From the NCBI RefSeq assembly GCF_022832385.1, contig NZ_JALHLE010000007.1, positions 62,001-126,000 on the forward strand: a DNA stretch of 64,000 nt. The letters run 5' to 3'. Shown here piece after piece: positions 59,558-64,000 of the stretch. Within the stretch, counting starts at the first letter, position 1; each line of letters opens with the position of its first letter. A model generated the notes under the pieces. The model was not told the DNA's origin, made no database searches, and saw only the letters and a list, made by a program, of their open reading frames with translations. This DNA comes from Novosphingobium album (ex Hu et al. 2023). GTDB taxonomy: Bacteria > Pseudomonadota > Alphaproteobacteria > Sphingomonadales > Sphingomonadaceae. The position numbers were made by a program, and so were the translations under genes.

Positions 59558-60521
59558 TGCGCGTGGACGTGTAGAGGCTGTTCAGACGACCAGCAGCCTC
59601 GGCTGCATAAGTCTCGCTGAATTCAGCCAGCGCGATGCAGGCGCGCTTGGTGTCGTTCATCTGCTTCATCGTGATGGCGAGATAGAGCAGGCTGTCCGGC
59701 GCACGCTCACCGCGCTTGTCGGTCTGGTAGTTCTGAAGGAACCACTTGGCCGCCTCGCCCGGATTGCCGTCGTCGAGATAGGCGCGGCCGAGCAGGTTGC
59801 GCCCCCAGCTTGCGCGGCGGTGCTTCGGGTACTTCTCGAGGAACAGCTTCAGCTGCTGCTCTGCCTCGGGATAGAACTTCGCATCCCAGAGGCGGTAGCC
59901 GTAGCTGTATTCGTCGTCGCCAGGATCATCGGACTGCGGCTTGACGATCGCCTTGACCGCATCGACGCGGGCCAAGGAGGGTTCTGCTGGCTTGGCTGGG
60001 GTAGGCGCGGGCACGACGGCCTTTACCGCCACAGGTGCAGGAGCCATGGGCTTTGCCGAAGCCCCGCCTGTCATCGCCGCCAGATTCGTCTGCGCGGCGG
60101 CCCCGGCATTCTCCTCAGGCACCGGAGCGGGAGCAGCCGCCGCAGGCTGCAGGCCGCCAGTCAGCTTGGTCTCGAGCTGGTTGATGCGGTTGCTGTTTTC
60201 CTCGATCTGAGAGGTCAAGCGGGCCATCTGCGCCTCGACCGCATCCATTCGCGTCAGCAGATCGGTCACCGGCGTCGTCGCGGGCTGCCCCGGCGTACCC
60301 GCCGGCGCGGTGGCAGGTGTGATTTCGGGTTCGAAGAACTTGCCATCCGGTCCCGGGAAGACCTTGCGCTGCAAGGCGCGCACTTCCGCCTCGACCTTTT
60401 TCAGCCGCCCGTCGACGCCGTCCTGAGCCATCGCCGGCACCGCGCCGGACACCAGCATCGAACCTGCAGCCACCATCACCAGCAATCGCCCGGACAGAGT
60501 ACCGCCAAAAGAAGCATTCAT
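59538..60521 (-). CDS. cpoB: Cell division coordinator CpoB (YbgF), Tol-Pal associated
   Basis: A 327-residue periplasmic protein. A signal peptide (about 1-33, ending AMAQ) is followed by a coiled-coil stretch (about 38-60 and 90-120), a Pro/Ala linker, and TPR repeats at the C-terminus (YGYRLWDAKFYPEAEQQLKLFL onward). CpoB links Tol-Pal constriction with peptidoglycan synthesis in E. coli. The ATG at 60521 gives a complete signal peptide; a longer in-frame start does not. It overlaps tilS by 20 bases. The tol-pal genes that usually precede it are not in this window. Confidence 0.9.
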   Translation of the reverse strand: MNASFGGTLSGRLLVMVAAGSMLVSGAVPAMAQDGVDGRLKKVEAEVRALQRKVFPGPDGKFFEPEITPATAPAGTPGQPATTPVTDLLTRMDAVEAQMARLTSQIEENSNRINQLETKLTGGLQPAAAAPAPVPEENAGAAAQTNLAAMTGGASAKPMAPAPVAVKAVVPAPTPAKPAEPSLARVDAVKAIVKPQSDDPGDDEYSYGYRLWDAKFYPEAEQQLKLFLEKYPKHRRASWGRNLLGRAYLDDGNPGEAAKWFLQNYQTDKRGERAPDSLLYLAITMKQMNDTKRACIALAEFSETYAAEAAGRLNSLYTSTRNGLTCS

Positions 60522-60681
60522 CGCCAATTCAACTCCGTGTCCCGTTGCCCCACGTGAGGCTTTGGCCTGGACTGCCCGTGTCAGGTTCGCAGCCTGCTGG
60601 CATAGGCGAACGGAACGGCGCATTAACCAAGGAATATCCATCAGGATTGTTGCCGCATGTCCCGCAACCTGTCGAGGGCGC

Positions 60682-61848
60682 CTATTCGGAAACCGTGGAA
60701 AGAGGTTCCGTCGTCCGGCTTGGCTGCGGTGCAGGCACTGCATTGGCCCTCGGCTCCGGCGCCGTGGGCAGGGCCGTTGCCGGCTTCTGCGTGGCCGTTG
60801 CAGACGGGGAAGGTAACGGCTTCGCGCTCGGCCGGAGCGAAGGAGACGCTGCCGGACGCGGCGAAGCGGACGGCGGAGTCACAGGCGTCGCAGACGAGGC
60901 TGACGGACTGGGCGAAGGCACCCGGCTGAGTGGCACCTGCGGCGAAGGAGCCTGTTGCGGCGCACTCGCTGCAGGTCGGCTCACAACCGGACGCCTCGCC
61001 GGTTGCGGCGAACTGCTCGCGGACGCAGCAGGGCCCGGCGCCGGAGCCGTAGCGGTTCGTGCCAGCAGGACCGGACCGGCCAACGACACGCCAGACACCG
61101 TCTGGGGGCGCGTGGCCAGCGGCGGAATGGCCTTGCCGCCCACCGCAAGCTGCAGAGCATCGGGACGGCCGGTGCGCAATTGCGGGGCATGTGCGTCGGC
61201 AGGCACGGTCCAGCTTTCACCCTTGGCCAGCGTTTTCTCCAGCAGCGGCTTGCCGCTATCATCGGTCACCTTGACCCATATGCCGTCGGCGGTCGCTGTC
61301 AGAACCACCGGGCCATCGCTTGCTGCAGGCGCGGGCGCGGGCGCGGGCGTGGACGCCGACGCAGAAGCACTTGCAACGGGTGCGACTGTTTGCTGCGGCA
61401 GCAGATCCGGCAGTTTGCCTTCCGGCGACAGGAAACTGCTCCAGAATACCAGCAAAAGCACAATGACGACAACCGCGCCACCCGCCGCGAGCCACGCAAG
61501 CCGCAACGGCGGCACACGGGCAGGATCGCCCGGTTCGAAGCCCGATACAGCATCGGGATGATCGACTTCCTGGGCATCGATCTGCGCGTGAACGGCGGCC
61601 GCGATCTCGGTCTCGTCAAGCCCCAGTGCGCGCGCATAGGCGCGCGCGAAGCCGACGGCGTATGTGCGGGCGGCCATGTCCCCGAAACGATCTTCCTCGA
61701 TGGCATGAAGGTGGCGCTCGGCAATCTTCGTCTGTGACGAAATGTCAGCGCGCGTAAGCCCGGCCGCCTCCCTTGCAGAACGCAACCGTCCCCCGGCAGT
61801 CAATGGAAGACCTGCCTGTCCAGGGCTATCGGTGTTCTGGCTGTCCAT
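60682..61848 (-). CDS. rodZ: Cell-shape protein RodZ-like
   Basis: A 388-residue bitopic inner-membrane protein. An N-terminal helix-turn-helix (about 20-85, RLRSAREAAGLTRADIS) binds MreB in known RodZ, a single membrane helix lies at about 117-139, and a DUF4115-like periplasmic domain spans about 180-265 (IWVKVTDDSGKPLLEKTLAKG). The last 120 residues are an unusual Pro/Ser/Ala-rich tail. It is 160 bases upstream of cpoB on the same strand. Role in rod shape is from family knowledge. Confidence 0.88.
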   Translation of the reverse strand: MDSQNTDSPGQAGLPLTAGGRLRSAREAAGLTRADISSQTKIAERHLHAIEEDRFGDMAARTYAVGFARAYARALGLDETEIAAAVHAQIDAQEVDHPDAVSGFEPGDPARVPPLRLAWLAAGGAVVVIVLLLVFWSSFLSPEGKLPDLLPQQTVAPVASASASASTPAPAPAPAASDGPVVLTATADGIWVKVTDDSGKPLLEKTLAKGESWTVPADAHAPQLRTGRPDALQLAVGGKAIPPLATRPQTVSGVSLAGPVLLARTATAPAPGPAASASSSPQPARRPVVSRPAASAPQQAPSPQVPLSRVPSPSPSASSATPVTPPSASPRPAASPSLRPSAKPLPSPSATATQKPATALPTAPEPRANAVPAPQPSRTTEPLSTVSE

Positions 61849-61990
61849 GCGGCTCCCGGAGGGTCTTGATCGTTACGTCCCGAAACTGGTCCATAACCAA
61901 ACCGTCTGGCCGCCCAAAGTCAATCGGGTGCCGAGAAAACGGTTGATTATATTACGGCAAGCACCGGCATACGGCGGCAACACGACAAAA

Positions 61991-64000
61991 TCAGTCGGTA
62001 TGGATACCGCGCGCTGCGGCCCATTCCGTCATCGTCACGCGCAGATCTGGCGGCGGCGACGTCAGCCAGCCTTCCATGGCCGCGCCGATTTCGCCCAGAT
62101 CGACCTTGCCCACAAGTTCCTTCACAGGACCAACCGACGCCGGTGTGATCGACATGTGCCGGATGCCCAGACCCAGCAGAGCCAGCGCCTCGAGCGGGCG
62201 GCCGCCCATCTCGCCGCAGACGCTGATATCGACATTGAAGCCGTCGAGGCTGCGCACGACGCGGCGGATGAAGCGCAGGATCGCCGGGCTCAGCCAGTCA
62301 TAGCGCTCCGCCAGCTTCGGATTCGACCGGTCCGCCGCAAACAGGAACTGCGTCAGGTCGTTCGTGCCGATCGAAAGGAAAGAGATCTTCGGTGCCAGCA
62401 GGTCGAGTTGCTCGGCCAGCGCCGGCACTTCGAGCATGACGCCATAGCGGATGACTTCGGGCAGCAGCTTCTTCTGCTGCTTGAGATAGGCCAGTTGCCC
62501 GTCGAACACCGCCTTGGCCGCATCGAACTCCCACGGCTCGGCCACCATCGGGAACATGACATGGAGCGTGCGTCCCGCACCCGCTTCTAGCAGGGCGCGC
62601 GCCTGAGCCTTCAGCAGGCCATCGCGTTCGAGCGCGACGCGCAGCGCGCGCCAGCCCATGGCCGGATTTTCCTCGCCCTCGCCGTCGTCGTGACGCAGAT
62701 AGGGCAGCGTCTTGTCGCCGCCGATATCGACCGTCCGGAAGACCACAGGCTTGTCCCCCGCGGCATCCATCACGTCGCGGTATAACCTGGTCTGCCGCTC
62801 ACGCTGGGGTAGCGTTGCCGAGACCAGGAACTGGAACTCGGTACGAAACAGACCGATGCCGTCGGCTCCGGTCAGGCTGAGATTGGCGAGATCGTCGCGC
62901 AGGCCCGCGTTGATCTTCACACGAACCCGCTGCCCGTCGCGCGAGACCGGCTTGACGTCACGCAGCGCGGCATAAGCCGCCTGGCGCTCCCGGCTCTTGG
63001 CGAAGCGCGCCTCGAAGGCCTCGACCACCCCCGGCGAGGGACGCACCATCGCCGTTGCCTGATCTGCATCGAGCAGAAGGTGATCGCCCTCGCGCACGAC
63101 GCCGCGCAGCCCTCGCACGCGGCCAAGCACCGGCACGCCCATCGCCCGCGCCACGATCACCACGTGACTGGTAAGCGAGCCTTCCTCAAGGATGACCCCC
63201 TTGAGGCGCCGCCGGTCGTATTCAAGCAGTTCGGCCGGTCCCAGATTACGTGCAATCAGGATCGCATCGTTTCGCAGGCCCATCGAGGCGGCAGTACCGA
63301 GCTGTCCGGAAACAATGCGCAGCAGGCGGTTCGCCAGATCCTCCAGATCGTGCATCCGGTCGGCCAGCAGCGGATCGTCGATCTGGCGCATGCGCATGCG
63401 CGTGCGCTGCTGCACGCGCTCGATCGCCGCTTCGGCGGTCAGGCCGGAATCGATCGCCTCGTTGATCCGCCGCGTCCAGCCCTCGTCGTAAGCGAACATG
63501 CGGTACGTCTCGAGCACTTCCTCGTGCTCCCCGCCCACGCCGAATTCGGCCTGTCCGGCCATGCGGTCGATCTGCTCGCGCATCTTGTCGAAGGCAAGGA
63601 TCACGCGCTGGCGCTCCGCCTCGGTATCCTCGGCAACAATGTGCTCGATGGTGACGCGCGGCTGGTGGAACACGGCCACGCCCGATGCCAGTCCCTTCAC
63701 CAGCGTCAGTCCGCGCAGTTGCTCAGGCCCGGTCTGGCCCACGCCGAACGTGCCAGCGTCCTCACCGTCGATAAGGCCGGCATTGACGATCAGTTCGGAG
63801 AGCACCATCGCCACGGTCTGCAGCGCCTCGATCTCCACTTCCTCGTAGCGTCGCGGTTCGACATGCTGCACGCACAAGACGCCCACCGCCCGCTCGCGCC
63901 GCACGATCGGAACACCCGCAAACGAGTGGAACCGGTCCTCGCCGGTTTCCGGCCGATAGGAAAAGTCCGGATGCGCCGCCGCCTCGGCGAGGTTGAGGGT
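61991..64000 (-). CDS. ptsP: PEP-protein phosphotransferase PtsP (EI-Ntr), 5' part outside the window
   Basis: The frame runs without interruption to the right edge (at least 669 codons), so the start lies beyond 64000. Visible are the end of a GAF domain (EVEIEALQTVAMVLSELIV), the PEP-utilising N-domain, the phosphohistidine swivel GSLTSHVVIVARAMGVPVLG, and the C-terminal TIM-barrel with the catalytic Cys in DISVCGEMGG near the end. PtsP is enzyme I of the nitrogen phosphotransferase system and phosphorylates NPr (PtsO). It is upstream of rodZ by about 140 bases, on the same strand. Confidence 0.93.
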   Translation of the reverse strand, partial: TLNLAEAAAHPDFSYRPETGEDRFHSFAGVPIVRRERAVGVLCVQHVEPRRYEEVEIEALQTVAMVLSELIVNAGLIDGEDAGTFGVGQTGPEQLRGLTLVKGLASGVAVFHQPRVTIEHIVAEDTEAERQRVILAFDKMREQIDRMAGQAEFGVGGEHEEVLETYRMFAYDEGWTRRINEAIDSGLTAEAAIERVQQRTRMRMRQIDDPLLADRMHDLEDLANRLLRIVSGQLGTAASMGLRNDAILIARNLGPAELLEYDRRRLKGVILEEGSLTSHVVIVARAMGVPVLGRVRGLRGVVREGDHLLLDADQATAMVRPSPGVVEAFEARFAKSRERQAAYAALRDVKPVSRDGQRVRVKINAGLRDDLANLSLTGADGIGLFRTEFQFLVSATLPQRERQTRLYRDVMDAAGDKPVVFRTVDIGGDKTLPYLRHDDGEGEENPAMGWRALRVALERDGLLKAQARALLEAGAGRTLHVMFPMVAEPWEFDAAKAVFDGQLAYLKQQKKLLPEVIRYGVMLEVPALAEQLDLLAPKISFLSIGTNDLTQFLFAADRSNPKLAERYDWLSPAILRFIRRVVRSLDGFNVDISVCGEMGGRPLEALALLGLGIRHMSITPASVGPVKELVGKVDLGEIGAAMEGWLTSPPPDLRVTMTEWAAARGIHTD

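Overview
The window looks like a chromosomal segment of a high-GC alphaproteobacterium of the order Sphingomonadales (Novosphingobium/Sphingobium-like). This is inferred from the three large TonB-dependent receptors, the GC-rich codon use, the split cpoB-tilS pair and the mix of catabolic and surface-polymer genes. No plasmid, phage, insertion-sequence or CRISPR signatures were seen. Two tRNA genes are present: Arg(TCT) near 5.95 kb and Thr(TGT) near 28.2 kb.

Layout. 0.2-4.3 kb (minus strand): an exported tyrosine phosphatase, a fucose/glucose-type MFS permease and a malonyl-CoA-synthetase-like ligase, facing a chemoreceptor. 6.1-7.2 kb: a broken epoxide hydrolase gene, with a frameshift and its nucleophile Asp changed to Asn. 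7.2-14.2 kb: housekeeping genes (queuosine-precursor transporter, recF, a TesA-like lipoprotein divergent from ybbA-ybbP, RDD and DUF805 membrane proteins). 14.3-19.9 kb: TonB receptor 1, typA/bipA and a YitT-type membrane protein. 20-21.6 kb: three tandem genes for small tyrosine-rich exported proteins. 21.7-28.1 kb: a GT4 glycosyltransferase, rarA with two overlapping uncharacterised genes, and a DUF885 protein. 28.4-32.1 kb (minus): an overlapping operon of CHASE2 adenylate cyclase, a small exported protein and a FecR-domain protein, preceded by an AT-rich region. 32.4-37.8 kb: a tightly coupled operon of two radical SAM/SPASM proteins, an FkbM methyltransferase and a CmcI-type methyltransferase, with a divergent sugar-C-methyltransferase-like gene. 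37.8-39.4 kb: small genes including an overlapping Rieske ferredoxin/J-domain pair.

39.6-48.5 kb is the most interesting part. A Tat-signal aminotransferase, a TauE-type exporter and TonB receptor 2 lie on the minus strand. They face a TctD/TctE-like two-component system and a dicarboxylate/amino-acid:cation symporter on the plus strand. Three copies of an 18-bp direct-repeat site (CTGTCAN-CAAG-CTGTCNN) occur only in the promoter regions of this island as far as I could see by eye: two between the receptor and the regulator, and one just before the symporter. This points to a coordinated uptake system under one OmpR/PhoB-type regulator.

48.7-57.8 kb: a sulfotransferase, two small unknown genes, then an MFS transporter/alpha-beta hydrolase pair, TonB receptor 3, a divergent TetR regulator with a 20-bp palindromic operator, and an acyl-CoA-synthetase-like ligase. 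This is probably a substrate-specific uptake and degradation locus. 57.9-64 kb: envelope and tRNA housekeeping genes (L,D-transpeptidase, tilS, cpoB, rodZ), and the 3' part of ptsP running off the right edge.

All functions are from motif reading and family knowledge. No database search was possible, so substrates of transporters, ligases and receptors are not known.
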